Shown here: one piece after another, positions 17,841-26,800 of the stretch | Position numbering within the stretch: position 1 is the stretch's first letter | Layout: each line of letters begins with the position of its first letter | Assembly: GCA_007132315.1 (NCBI GenBank) | Contig: SLOW01000259.1 | Coordinates: 1 to 32,315, forward strand | Reading direction: 5' to 3' | DNA length: 32,315 bases | From: Opitutales bacterium | GTDB taxonomy: Bacteria > Verrucomicrobiota > Verrucomicrobiia > Opitutales > T3Sed10-336 | Program-made: the position numbers and the translations under genes | The notes under the pieces: model-generated | Told to the model about the DNA's origin: nothing | Databases searched by the model: none | Seen by the model: the letters and a program-made list of their open reading frames with translations, nothing else

Positions 17841-17866
17841 GGAGGGCGGCGCTCCCGCGCCGCAGG
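17841..17866. repeat. Palindromic intergenic repeat, copy 2
   Basis: ggagggcggcgctcccgcgccgc is identical to 2472-2494; hairpin gcggcgc-tccc-gcgccgc; begins 16 nt after the rdgB stop. Confidence 0.6.
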
Positions 17867-17901
17867 TACCGGACACGAGGAGACGGTCTGCGTGAATTAC
17901 C

Positions 17902-17931
17902 TTTACCTGGAGTCAGGGAATTTCCTATAAA
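17902..17931 (+). promoter_or_regulatory. Candidate sigma70-type promoter for the small membrane protein ORF
   Basis: TTTACC (17902-17907), 18-bp spacer, TATAAA (17926-17931); the ATG follows at 17941, giving a very short or absent leader. Confidence 0.4.
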
Positions 17932-17940
17932 GCGGACGTC

Positions 17941-18147
17941 ATGAAAATCGAGCCGGAAGAAGACGACGACGAACCCGCCGAGTTCGGGTGGGTCGATGAG
18001 GACGAAAACGAAGTTCCGGAGGATAAGGGCACGACCTTGAGTTCCGTGGGTCCGGTGGCGGCCTGGATCATGGGCGGGCTGGTCGGGCTTTTTGTGCTCT
18101 ACTTGATCATGCGTCTGATGCTCTCTCTCGCCGATTATTTCGGCTGA
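17941..18147 (+). CDS. Small acidic single-TM hypothetical protein (68 aa)
   Basis: Acidic N-terminus MKIEPEEDDDEPAEFGWVDEDENEVPED followed by a hydrophobic segment VAAWIMGGLVGLFVLYLIMRLMLSL; preceded by a promoter-like sequence. Confidence 0.6.
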   Translation: MKIEPEEDDDEPAEFGWVDEDENEVPEDKGTTLSSVGPVAAWIMGGLVGLFVLYLIMRLMLSLADYFG

Positions 18148-18307
18148 GAGCGGGGGCGAACCGGCACGTCGATTTCGGCGGGCATGTGAGCACGCAACGG
18201 CGGGATGAGATCGAAGAACACTGGGATCGTCACACCACGCTCCGGTAGAGCGTCCGATCACCACACAAAAGACCGAGCGATTGAGCCGGCTATCTTTGGT
18301 GAAAACG

Positions 18308-18335
18308 AAAAAACCCGCAACGTTCTCGTTGCGGG
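18308..18335 (-). terminator. Rho-independent terminator of the HU gene
   Basis: Minus strand CCCGCAACG-AGAA-CGTTGCGGG followed by TTTTTT; about 30 nt after the HU stop. Confidence 0.9.
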
Positions 18336-18365
18336 CTTATTTATTCTAAATCGGATAAAATCGGC

Positions 18366-18641
18366 TCAGGCCATCGCCTTGAGGCCGGTTCCCGGTTTGA
18401 ACTTCACCGTTTTGGAAGCTTTGATCTTGATGGGTTCCTTCGTGCGCGGGTTGATGCCTTTGCGGGCGGCCCGCTTGGCCACACTGAAGGTGCCGAAGCC
18501 GGCCAGCTGAACGGATTTGTCTTTCTTGACGCCTTTCTTGATTCCTTCGAGGACGGCATCGACGGAACGTTCGGCGGCGGCTTTGGATGAGTCCGCGCCA
18601 AGTGACTTCTGTACTGCTTCAACGAGTTCTGATTTGTTCAT
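18366..18641 (-). CDS. HU-family DNA-binding protein
   Basis: MNKSELVEAVQKSLG..., VQLAGFGTFSVAKRAARKGINPRTKEPIKIKASKTVKFKPGTGLK. Confidence 0.95.
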   Translation of the reverse strand: MNKSELVEAVQKSLGADSSKAAAERSVDAVLEGIKKGVKKDKSVQLAGFGTFSVAKRAARKGINPRTKEPIKIKASKTVKFKPGTGLKAMA

Positions 18642-18846
18642 TTGTTCTTGAGTGAGGGTTCTATTAACGCGTTTCGCGTTGTTAACAGGGGCATCGAAGC
18701 GGATTATTCGATGTTTCGTCAACCTAAATCCCGCTATTTAAGCGGAATTCGTTACTTTCCTGAAAGGCTGTCGGCGTCGGGGGAGCGCGGGGGGCGGTTC
18801 GCTGGCGGGCGGTGCCCCGAACGCGTGTTCCCCGGCGGTGTGGAGC

Positions 18847-19920
18847 TTAACCGGCTTCGGCCTTTTCCTGGGCTTGCAGACAGAGCTCTGCGGCCTTGAA
18901 CGCGTGGGTTTGGGTCATGGCGTTTTCGGTGCGGTTCAGGCAATCGAGAACCAGCTGGCCGAAGTACGGGTAACCAACCTTTCCGTTAAGATCCATGTGT
19001 TGCTCGCCGTCCTGGTTCACCAGGTAGAGCTGGTTGCCTTTGCGGCCGGTGGCGATCTCGATGTATTTGCGCAATTCGATGTAGCCGTCGGTTCCGAGTA
19101 TAAACGTGCGGCCGTCGCCCCAGGTGCTCAAGCCTTCGGGCGTGAACCAGTCGACGCGGAAGTAGAAGGAGGCACCGTTGTCGCCGGCGAGCGAGGCCTC
19201 GCCGAAGTCTTCCAGTTCCGGATAGTCCGGGTGGTTGAAGTTGGCGACCCGGGCTGAATTGATCGTGGCGTCGGTCGCTCCCGTGTAGTGCAGAAACTGT
19301 TCGCACTGGTGGCTGCCGATATCGGTCAGGATGCCGCCATACTCCTTTTTGCGATAAAACCAATCCGGGCGTTTGCTCGGGTCGCCCAGGCGGTGCGGAC
19401 CGAAACCGACGACTTGCAGGACGCGGCCGATGGCGCCCTGTTCGATGAGTTCCCCGGCGAAGATGGCGCATTCCACATGCAGCCGTTCGCTGTAGTACAC
19501 GGCGTACTTGCGCCCGGTTTCGGCGACCTTTTTGCGGGCCGCTTCGAGCTGGTCCATCGAGGTGAACGGTGTCTTGTCGGTGAAATAGTCCTTGCCGGAA
19601 TCCATCACGCGGAGGCCGAGCGGGCCGCGTTGATTGGGGATGGCTGCGGCGGCCACGAGTTTGATGGCGGGGTCGTCCAGGATCTGTTCTTCGCTGGAGG
19701 CCACCTGGACCGTGGGGAATTTCTGGCGGAACGCTTCGATCTTCGCCGGATCGGGATCATAGACGTAGCGCAGGTCCGCGCCGGCTTCGATCAGCCCGTT
19801 GCACTGTCCGTGGATATGCCCGTGGTCGAGACCGATCACGGCGATGGGAAACTCGCCTTTTTCGACTACGGGTGCTGGTTTGCCCTGGGGGGCGTAGTTC
19901 ATGCCGTCTTTTGTGCTCAT
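18847..19920 (-). CDS. Gfo/Idh/MocA family oxidoreductase (variant DKTP motif)
   Basis: FPIAVIGLDHGHIHGQCNGLIEAGADLRYVYDPDPAK, KDYFTDKTPFTSMDQLEAARK, GILTDIGSHQCEQFLHYTG. Confidence 0.88.
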   Translation of the reverse strand: MSTKDGMNYAPQGKPAPVVEKGEFPIAVIGLDHGHIHGQCNGLIEAGADLRYVYDPDPAKIEAFRQKFPTVQVASSEEQILDDPAIKLVAAAAIPNQRGPLGLRVMDSGKDYFTDKTPFTSMDQLEAARKKVAETGRKYAVYYSERLHVECAIFAGELIEQGAIGRVLQVVGFGPHRLGDPSKRPDWFYRKKEYGGILTDIGSHQCEQFLHYTGATDATINSARVANFNHPDYPELEDFGEASLAGDNGASFYFRVDWFTPEGLSTWGDGRTFILGTDGYIELRKYIEIATGRKGNQLYLVNQDGEQHMDLNGKVGYPYFGQLVLDCLNRTENAMTQTHAFKAAELCLQAQEKAEAG

Positions 19921-19962
19921 AGTGGTTTTGTTAAAGGGTCGGGGCCGCGGGAAATCCGCGAA

Positions 19963-20737
19963 TCAATTGTCGCAGAGGTGATCGAGGATGTATTCAAAAC
20001 TCTGTCGTGCGGAGTCGAAGGGATCGCCGGGGCAGGTGTCCTGTTCGACCGCGAACCATCGGCAGCCGCTTTCCTCGGCGGCGGCGATGATGGGCCGGAA
20101 ATTGATGTTGCCGTTGCCGATTTCGGCGTAGTCGGGTTTCCGCTCTTCGGTGACGCGGTAGTCCTTGAGGTGAATGATGGGAAGCCGCCCCGCTAGTTTG
20201 CGGCACCAGTCTAGCGGACTGGCTCCTCCGTACTGAACCCAGTACGTGTCGATTTCGCCTTGAAGGTAACGGGAATCGGTTTTTTCGAATATCAGATCGA
20301 ATACGGTGCGGTCGCCGATGCGTCGAAACTCGTGATTGTGGTTGTGGTAGGCGAGTGTCAGTCCGGCTTCGTGCAGGACCCCGGCCAGAACGGTTGAGCT
20401 TTTCGATCAGGGCGTGCACCGCGTCGGCCGATCCGAAGTCGATGCCCTTGGGAGCTGGATACGCGGTGATCTCGCAGCCCAGGGCGCGCAGGCGATCCAC
20501 GACTTTTTCCGGCTCGTCGAGAATGGTGCCGGACGGTTCGTGGGTGGCGCATATGCGGAGGCCTTCGCCGTCGGTGATGGAAACGAGTTCCTTTTCGTCG
20601 ATCGGCCCCATACCGCTTACCTGAATGGCACGGTAGCCGATGGCGGCGACTTTCTTGAGGGAGGCGGCGATATCGGCCGGTGTCTTGAGGGCGTTGCGGA
20701 TGGTGTAGGTCTGAAGCGCGATTTGCTCGATTTTCAT
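19963..20737 (-). pseudogene. Sugar phosphate isomerase/epimerase (xylose isomerase-like TIM barrel) with an apparent 1-nt frameshift near 20395-20405
   Basis: Frame 1 reads MKIEQIALQTYTIRNALKTPADIAASLKKVAAIGYRAIQVSG...HALIEKLN. The shifted frame then reads VLAGVLHEAGLTLAYHNHNHEFRRIGDRTVFDLIFEKTDSRYLQGEIDTYWVQYGGASPLDWCRKLAGRLPIIHLKDYRVTEERKPDYAEIGNGNINFRPIIAAAEESGCRWFAVEQDTCPGDPFDSARQSFEYILDHLCDN and stops at 19963. Confidence 0.85.
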
Positions 20738-20781
20738 AGGTCGTGTCGGTCGGGAGGTCGGGGTGAGAGCGGCTGGCGGGG

Positions 20782-21948
20782 TCAGGTGTTGAAGGAGTTG
20801 GACAAGTCTTCCTCGACCCGGCGGACTTCCTTTTTTTGAAACGTGGAGTTTTCGATGCGCTCGCGCAGGGCTGACTCGTACTCGGCGCCTTCGATGGGCA
20901 GCTCGACGCTAGCGTCGCGGAACGCGGACAGGAGAATGGCGTTGGCCAGTTCCACGGAATGGATTCCCTCGGCGGCCGGGGCGATGAGTTCGGTTCCGTC
21001 GACGATGGCGTCCACGAAATTTTTGAGGATTTCGTTGTGCTGCCCCCCGTGCCCGCGCACGGGGATATTGACATCCCACACCGGCGGCCTGCCGAAACTA
21101 AACTCGGACCGGCGGCTGAATTCCGTCATGGGGGTTTCATTGCGCAGAAAACTGAGCCGGTCCTCTTCGACCACCAATCGGCCGCGCTCGCCCGTGATTT
21201 CCAGGCGGTTGGTGCCGGGTGCTTCGCCCGTGCTGGTGATGAAGATGCCGTTGGCGCCGTCGGCGTATTCCAGGTAGGCGGTGACCTCGTCCTCGACCTC
21301 GATGTCGTGGTGGCGGCCGAAGCCGCAGAAGGCGCGGACTTTTTGCGGCATCCCGAACATCCATTGGAACAGGTCGAGCTGGTGGGGGCATTGATTGAGC
21401 AGGACGCCGCCGCCCTCGCCCTTCCAGGTCGCCCGCCACCCGCCCGAAGCGTAGTACATTTCCGTGCGGAACCATTTTGTGATGATCCAGTTTACCCGGC
21501 GGATCGCGCCGAGTTCACCGTCCCGGATCAGCTGGCGCACCTTGCGGTAGTGGGGGTCGGTCCGCTGGTTGAACATCGCGGCGAAAACCTGCTTTGGGCC
21601 GCCGCGGTGGGCGGCGATCAACCGTTCGCAATCAGCCTTGTGCACGGAGATCGGTTTCTCGACCAGCACGTGCAGACCCGCTTCCAGGGCTTCGATGCCC
21701 AGGGTGGTGTGTGAGTAGTGGGGGGTGGCGATCAACACGGCATCGATTTCTCCCGACCGCAGCATTTCCGAGGGATCGGAAAACGCTTTCGCCTCCGGAA
21801 CCCGGTCGCGGTTGCTCTCGACCGCGTCACAAATCGCCGTGAGCCGACAGCGTGGGATTTTTCCGTCCAGTACATTGCGCGCATGGGTGGAGCCCATGTT
21901 GCCGATACCGATGATGCCCAAGCGGACGTCTGAATTGGAATTTGCCAT
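20782..21948 (-). CDS. Gfo/Idh/MocA family oxidoreductase
   Basis: VRLGIIGIGNMGSTHARNVL, GLHVLVEKPISVHKADCERLI, GGGVLLNQCPHQLDLFQWMFG. Confidence 0.93.
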   Translation of the reverse strand: MANSNSDVRLGIIGIGNMGSTHARNVLDGKIPRCRLTAICDAVESNRDRVPEAKAFSDPSEMLRSGEIDAVLIATPHYSHTTLGIEALEAGLHVLVEKPISVHKADCERLIAAHRGGPKQVFAAMFNQRTDPHYRKVRQLIRDGELGAIRRVNWIITKWFRTEMYYASGGWRATWKGEGGGVLLNQCPHQLDLFQWMFGMPQKVRAFCGFGRHHDIEVEDEVTAYLEYADGANGIFITSTGEAPGTNRLEITGERGRLVVEEDRLSFLRNETPMTEFSRRSEFSFGRPPVWDVNIPVRGHGGQHNEILKNFVDAIVDGTELIAPAAEGIHSVELANAILLSAFRDASVELPIEGAEYESALRERIENSTFQKKEVRRVEEDLSNSFNT

Positions 21949-22141
21949 GGGTACGATTCAACCGCCCCGACGGGAAATGTCTATGGGAAAACGTCTTGAA
22001 AGCAGGGAAATTCGTGGCGCGCACCGGTAAGGTGGAGCTGGCCGCGTTGGCGCTTGCACGGAGGAACCCGCCCGATGCCAAGATACCAAATGAACGAATG
22101 GGGTTGGATTGCGGCTTGATTGTATTATTGAATGTTCCGTT

Positions 22142-23062
22142 ATGAAACCGGTCCTCTACTTGTTGAGCGGCTGTACCGCAGCCGGAAAGACGGCGCTGGC
22201 CCTGGATTGGGCCGAGCGGAACGGGGCCGAGATCGTGTCGTGCGACGCAATGCTGTTTTACCGGGGGATGGATATCGGAACGGCGAAGCCCTCTGAGGCA
22301 GAGCGTCGTCGGATTCCGCACCACCTGATCGATGTCGCCCCGGTGGATCGCGCGTTCGACGTCGGGCGCTACGCGCACGAGGCGGTTCGGGTGGTCGCAT
22401 CCATCCTGGAACTGGGGAGACGGCCGTTGATTGTCGGCGGCAGCGGATTTTACCTGATGAGCTTTCTGCGTCCGGTGGTGGACGAGGTGACGGTGGATGC
22501 GTCCGCACGAACGCGAGCCGAGGAGATACGGCGGCGGGCGGGGACGGCCGGCCAGCTGGCGGAATTGCGCCGGCTCAATCCGGACGGGCTGGATGGGCTG
22601 GACCCGGTCAATCCCCGGCGCGTGAGCCGCGCCCTGGAGCGTTGCCTGGCGTCGGGGAAGACCCTGCGGGAGCAGCGCGAGGCGTTCCGGAGGTTGCCGC
22701 TGCCTTTCGCCGGGTACGACAAGCGAATTTCTCTGATCGACCGGGACGACGAGGAGTTGAGGAAGCGGGTGCGCGAACGGGCCTTCCGGATGGTCGAGAC
22801 GGGCTTGATCGAGGAGGTCCGCCGTCTGCTCGATCGCGGCATCGGGAACAACCCCGCGGCCGCCCGGGCCATCGGCTACCGGGAAACCATCGCCTGGCTG
22901 CGCGGCTCAGAAGCGGGTGGGCGAAATGAGCTGGCGGAGCGGATCGCGGCCAACACGTGGAAGCTGGTCAAGAAGCAACGCACCTGGTTTCGCAACCAAC
23001 TGCCCGACGCCCGGCGTGTGCCGCTTTCCGGCGACGCGCCCCCGCCGGACCCGTTCACTTGA
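22142..23062 (+). CDS. miaA: tRNA dimethylallyltransferase
   Basis: LLSGCTAAGKTALALDWAERNGAEIVSCDAMLFYRGMDIGTAKPS, HHLIDVAPVDRAFDVGRY, AIGYRETIAWL, VKKQRTWFRNQ. Confidence 0.95.
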   Translation: MKPVLYLLSGCTAAGKTALALDWAERNGAEIVSCDAMLFYRGMDIGTAKPSEAERRRIPHHLIDVAPVDRAFDVGRYAHEAVRVVASILELGRRPLIVGGSGFYLMSFLRPVVDEVTVDASARTRAEEIRRRAGTAGQLAELRRLNPDGLDGLDPVNPRRVSRALERCLASGKTLREQREAFRRLPLPFAGYDKRISLIDRDDEELRKRVRERAFRMVETGLIEEVRRLLDRGIGNNPAAARAIGYRETIAWLRGSEAGGRNELAERIAANTWKLVKKQRTWFRNQLPDARRVPLSGDAPPPDPFT

Positions 23063-23162
23063 GGAAGTATTGATGACTTTTTTCGATCCGGGCTTGCGTC
23101 CGGCCCCGGCGGCGGTCACCTTTATCCGTTTCACGCACCGCGTCGGAATTCCGGACGGGAAA

Positions 23163-23210
23163 TGCGCGGACCCTTTGCGAAGCCGGTTGACGGGTCGCAG
23201 GCTCCGCGCA
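23163..23210 (+). promoter_or_regulatory. Nested hairpin in the leader of rpsL-rpsG-fusA
   Basis: tgcgcgga...tccgcgca (8 bp) enclosing tgcga...tcgca (5 bp) enclosing ccg-gttga-cgg. Confidence 0.35.
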
Positions 23211-23322
23211 AAACGCTTCCCGTTTGAAAAACTGTCAAATTCCGCAAAAAATGACTTGCCCGTCGTTGGACGGCTCCTCATTTTGGTCTCTTTTCACCGA
23301 TTAACCGTAACACGATTCTGGC

Positions 23323-23700
<378 letters not shown>

Positions 23701-23706
23701 ACGATC

Positions 23707-24180
23707 ATGTCACGTCGTCGCAGAGCCGGTCGCAGGCCGATCATTCCCGATTCCCGTTACAACAGCACGTTGGTGACGCAGCTCATCAACATGATCATGG
23801 TTGACGGGAAGAAATCCACAGCCCAGCGCATTGTCTATGGTGCGTTCGAGCGGGTGAGTGAGAAACTCGCCAAGGGAGATCCGGTCGATCTCATGCTGGG
23901 CGCCATGGAAAACATCCGCCCCCGCCTCGAGGTCAAGAGCCGCCGTGTCGGCGGCGCGACCTATCAGGTTCCGGTGGAAGTTCCTTTTGAGCGGCAGCAG
24001 AGCGTCGCCTTCCGGTGGATCATCGCGTCCGCTCGCGGTCGCAAGGGTTTGCCCATGCGCGAAGCGCTGGCGGACGAGATTGTCGATGCTTACAATAACA
24101 CCGGCGCCGTCGTCAAGAAGCGGGAGGACACCCATCGCATGGCGCAGGCCAACCGCGCGTTCGCGCATTTACGCTGGTAG
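23707..24180 (+). CDS. rpsG: 30S ribosomal protein S7
   Basis: [44 protein letters not shown]...[13 protein letters not shown]. Confidence 0.98.
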   Translation: MSRRRRAGRRPIIPDSRYNSTLVTQLINMIMVDGKKSTAQRIVYGAFERVSEKLAKGDPVDLMLGAMENIRPRLEVKSRRVGGATYQVPVEVPFERQQSVAFRWIIASARGRKGLPMREALADEIVDAYNNTGAVVKKREDTHRMAQANRAFAHLRW

Positions 24181-24187
24181 TCAGATT

Positions 24188-26353
24188 ATGCCGAGTTCCG
24201 TCAAACAACACGAGATTTCCGCGGCCAACTGCAAGGCGCGTACCTACCCGATGGAGTTTACCCGCAACATCGGGATTGCGGCGCACATCGACGCGGGAAA
24301 AACCACGACCACCGAGCGTATCCTCTACTATACCGGGGTGGTACACAAGATCGGTGAGGTGCACGATGGCAACGCCGTGACCGACTGGATGGAGCAGGAG
24401 CGGGAACGCGGTATCACCATCACTTCGGCCGCGATTTCGTGTAGTTGGACCAACGCCACCGGTCCCTATGCCGACATCAAACACCAGATCAACATCATCG
24501 ATACGCCGGGACACGTCGATTTCACCGCCGAGGTGGAGCGTTCCCTGCGGGTGCTCGATGGAGCCGTTGCGGTGTTCTGCGCCGTGGCTGGCGTTCAGCC
24601 CCAGTCGGAAACCGTATGGCGGCAGGCGGACAAATACCGGGTTCCCCGCATTGCGCTCGTCAACAAGATGGACCGTGTCGGCGCCGACTTCCTCGGTGCC
24701 GTCAACGATATGCGGGAGAAACTCGGAGCCAACGCCCATCCGCTCTATCTCCCGATCGGCGCGGAAGAGAATTTCAAAGGCCTCGTCGACCTCGTCACCA
24801 TGCAGGCCTACTACTACGACGAGAGTGATCCGCTCGGCGTCAAGTACGACATTAAGGAGATCCCCGACGACCTGAAGGACCAGGCGCGCAAGTACCGCGA
24901 GGCGCTGATCGAAGCGATTTCCGATTACGACGACGTCATTGCCGAAAAGTACTTGGATGGCGCCGAATTCACGGAAGACGAACTCAAGACCGCGATCCGC
25001 AAAGCGACGATTTCGCTCGATTTTGTGGGGGTGATTCCCGGATCCGCCTTCAAAAACAAGGGCGTGCAGCGGGTTCTGGACGCCGTCGTCAATTACCTGC
25101 CCTCGCCGGTCGATATGCCGCCGGTGGAAGGCACCGATTCGGAAGATGAAACGGTCTCCATCCGTCCGGAGGATTCCGGCAAGACCGCCCTTCTCGCGTT
25201 CAAACTGGCGAGCGATCCGTACGTCGGCAAACTGGTTTTTGTGCGCGTGTACAGCGGAACCCTCAAGAAGGGCGACGAAGTGTACAACCCGCGCACCCGA
25301 AGAAAGGAGCGGGTCAGCCGCTTGATGCTGATGAAGTCGAACGCCCGCGAGGACGTCGATGTGGTGTACGCCGGGGATATCTGTGCCGTGATCGGGATCA
25401 AGGATGTCTCCACCGGGGACACCCTGGCTTCCCAGGGGCTCGACATTCGCCTGGAGCCGCCCTCTTTCCCGCAACCGGTCATTTCAATGTCCATCGAGCC
25501 GAAAACCAAGGCCGACCAGGAAAAGATGTCGAACGGCTTGCAGCGTCTGGCCGAGGAGGACCCGACGTTTGTGGTCAGCTCGAACGAGGAAACCGGTCAG
25601 ACCATTATCGCCGGGATGGGCGAGCTTCACCTCGAAATCATCCGCGACCGCCTGTTCCGCGAATTCAAGGTGGAAGCCGATGCGGGCAAACCGCAGATCG
25701 CCTACCGCGAAACCATTACCGGCAAGGCCGATGCCGAAGGCAAGTTCATCCGTCAGTCCGGCGGCCGCGGGCAATACGGTCACTGTGTGATCCGGGTGGA
25801 GCCCAACGAGTCCGGCAAGGGCCCCGAAATTCTCAACAAGATCGTCGGCGGCGTGATCCCGAAGGAGTTCATCAAGCCCACCATGGAAGGAATCACCGAA
25901 GCCTCCCACAACGGGGTGGTCGCGGGTTATCCGGTCATCGACTACAAGGTCGAGATCTACGACGGCAGTTTCCACGAGGTCGATTCTTCGGAAATGGCCT
26001 TCAAGATGGCCGGCATCTTCGCCTTCCGTGAAGCGATGAAAAAGGCCGGCCCGATCCTCCTCGAACCGATCATGAAAGTCGAGGTCACCACGCCCGAGGA
26101 ATACCAGGGCGACATTATGGGCGACCTGAACCGCCGCCGCGGCCGGATTCAGGAAATGGGCAGCAAAGGCAACGTGTGCATCATCAACGCCCAGGTTCCG
26201 CTGGAGACCATGTTCGGTTACGCCACAGACGTCCGGTCGCTCAGCAAGGGCCGGGCCAGCTATTCCATGGAACCCTCCCATTTTGAACAGGTTCCCGCGA
26301 GCCTTCTGGCGAACATCGTGGAAACCTCCTCTCGCGCTCCCGCGAGAACGTAA
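24188..26353 (+). CDS. fusA: Elongation factor G
   Basis: [75 protein letters not shown]. Start set at MPSSVKQHE (24188). Confidence 0.98.
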   Translation: MPSSVKQHEISAANCKARTYPMEFTRNIGIAAHIDAGKTTTTERILYYTGVVHKIGEVHDGNAVTDWMEQERERGITITSAAISCSWTNATGPYADIKHQINIIDTPGHVDFTAEVERSLRVLDGAVAVFCAVAGVQPQSETVWRQADKYRVPRIALVNKMDRVGADFLGAVNDMREKLGANAHPLYLPIGAEENFKGLVDLVTMQAYYYDESDPLGVKYDIKEIPDDLKDQARKYREALIEAISDYDDVIAEKYLDGAEFTEDELKTAIRKATISLDFVGVIPGSAFKNKGVQRVLDAVVNYLPSPVDMPPVEGTDSEDETVSIRPEDSGKTALLAFKLASDPYVGKLVFVRVYSGTLKKGDEVYNPRTRRKERVSRLMLMKSNAREDVDVVYAGDICAVIGIKDVSTGDTLASQGLDIRLEPPSFPQPVISMSIEPKTKADQEKMSNGLQRLAEEDPTFVVSSNEETGQTIIAGMGELHLEIIRDRLFREFKVEADAGKPQIAYRETITGKADAEGKFIRQSGGRGQYGHCVIRVEPNESGKGPEILNKIVGGVIPKEFIKPTMEGITEASHNGVVAGYPVIDYKVEIYDGSFHEVDSSEMAFKMAGIFAFREAMKKAGPILLEPIMKVEVTTPEEYQGDIMGDLNRRRGRIQEMGSKGNVCIINAQVPLETMFGYATDVRSLSKGRASYSMEPSHFEQVPASLLANIVETSSRAPART

Positions 26354-26363
26354 CAGGTGTGTC

Positions 26364-26672
26364 ATGAGCGATCAAAAGATACGAATTAAACTCAGAGGTT
26401 ACGATTACCGGGTCATCGACCAGTCCGCTTCGGATATTGTCGAAACCGCGAAGCGTTCCGGCGCGCGGGTCTCCGGCCCGGTTCCGTTGCCGATCCGGAT
26501 CGTGAAGTACACGGTCAATCGCTCCCCGCACGTGGACAAGAAATCGATGGACCAATTCGAAATGCGCACCCACAAGCGCCTGATCGATATCCTCGATCCC
26601 ACCGCACAGACGGTCGATGAGCTCAAGAAGCTCAACCTGCCGGCCGGGGTGGACATCACCATCAACGTCTGA
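26364..26672 (+). CDS. rpsJ: 30S ribosomal protein S10
   Basis: [46 protein letters not shown]...; ATG at 26364. Confidence 0.98.
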   Translation: MSDQKIRIKLRGYDYRVIDQSASDIVETAKRSGARVSGPVPLPIRIVKYTVNRSPHVDKKSMDQFEMRTHKRLIDILDPTAQTVDELKKLNLPAGVDITINV

Positions 26673-26745
26673 GCGCCAACCGTTGTTTGGAGTCCGGAAT
26701 TTAAGCAATACACGAGAGTATAGAACAATACATACAGCGACTAAC

Positions 26746-26788
26746 GTAGGTTGTTAAAAGTATAAACGGGAGCCTCGCTCCCACCTAC
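26746..26788 (+). promoter_or_regulatory. Nested hairpin in the rpsJ-rplC intergenic region
   Basis: gtaggt (26746-26751)... gggagc-ctc-gctccc (26768-26782) ...acctac (26783-26788). Confidence 0.35.
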
Positions 26789-26800
26789 CGCTTAGCAGTC

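Noticed and set aside
19288-20196. 302-aa plus-strand ORF opposite the oxidoreductase/isomerase genes
   Set aside because: Shadow ORF of the minus-strand operon.
20400-20403. Programmed frameshifting at the AAAA run in the isomerase
   Set aside because: The run is not a canonical slippery heptamer and no downstream stimulatory structure was evident; an indel or assembly error is simpler. Kept only as a remote alternative.
24113-25474. 453-aa minus-strand ORF opposite fusA
   Set aside because: Shadow ORF of EF-G on the opposite strand; no recognisable motifs.
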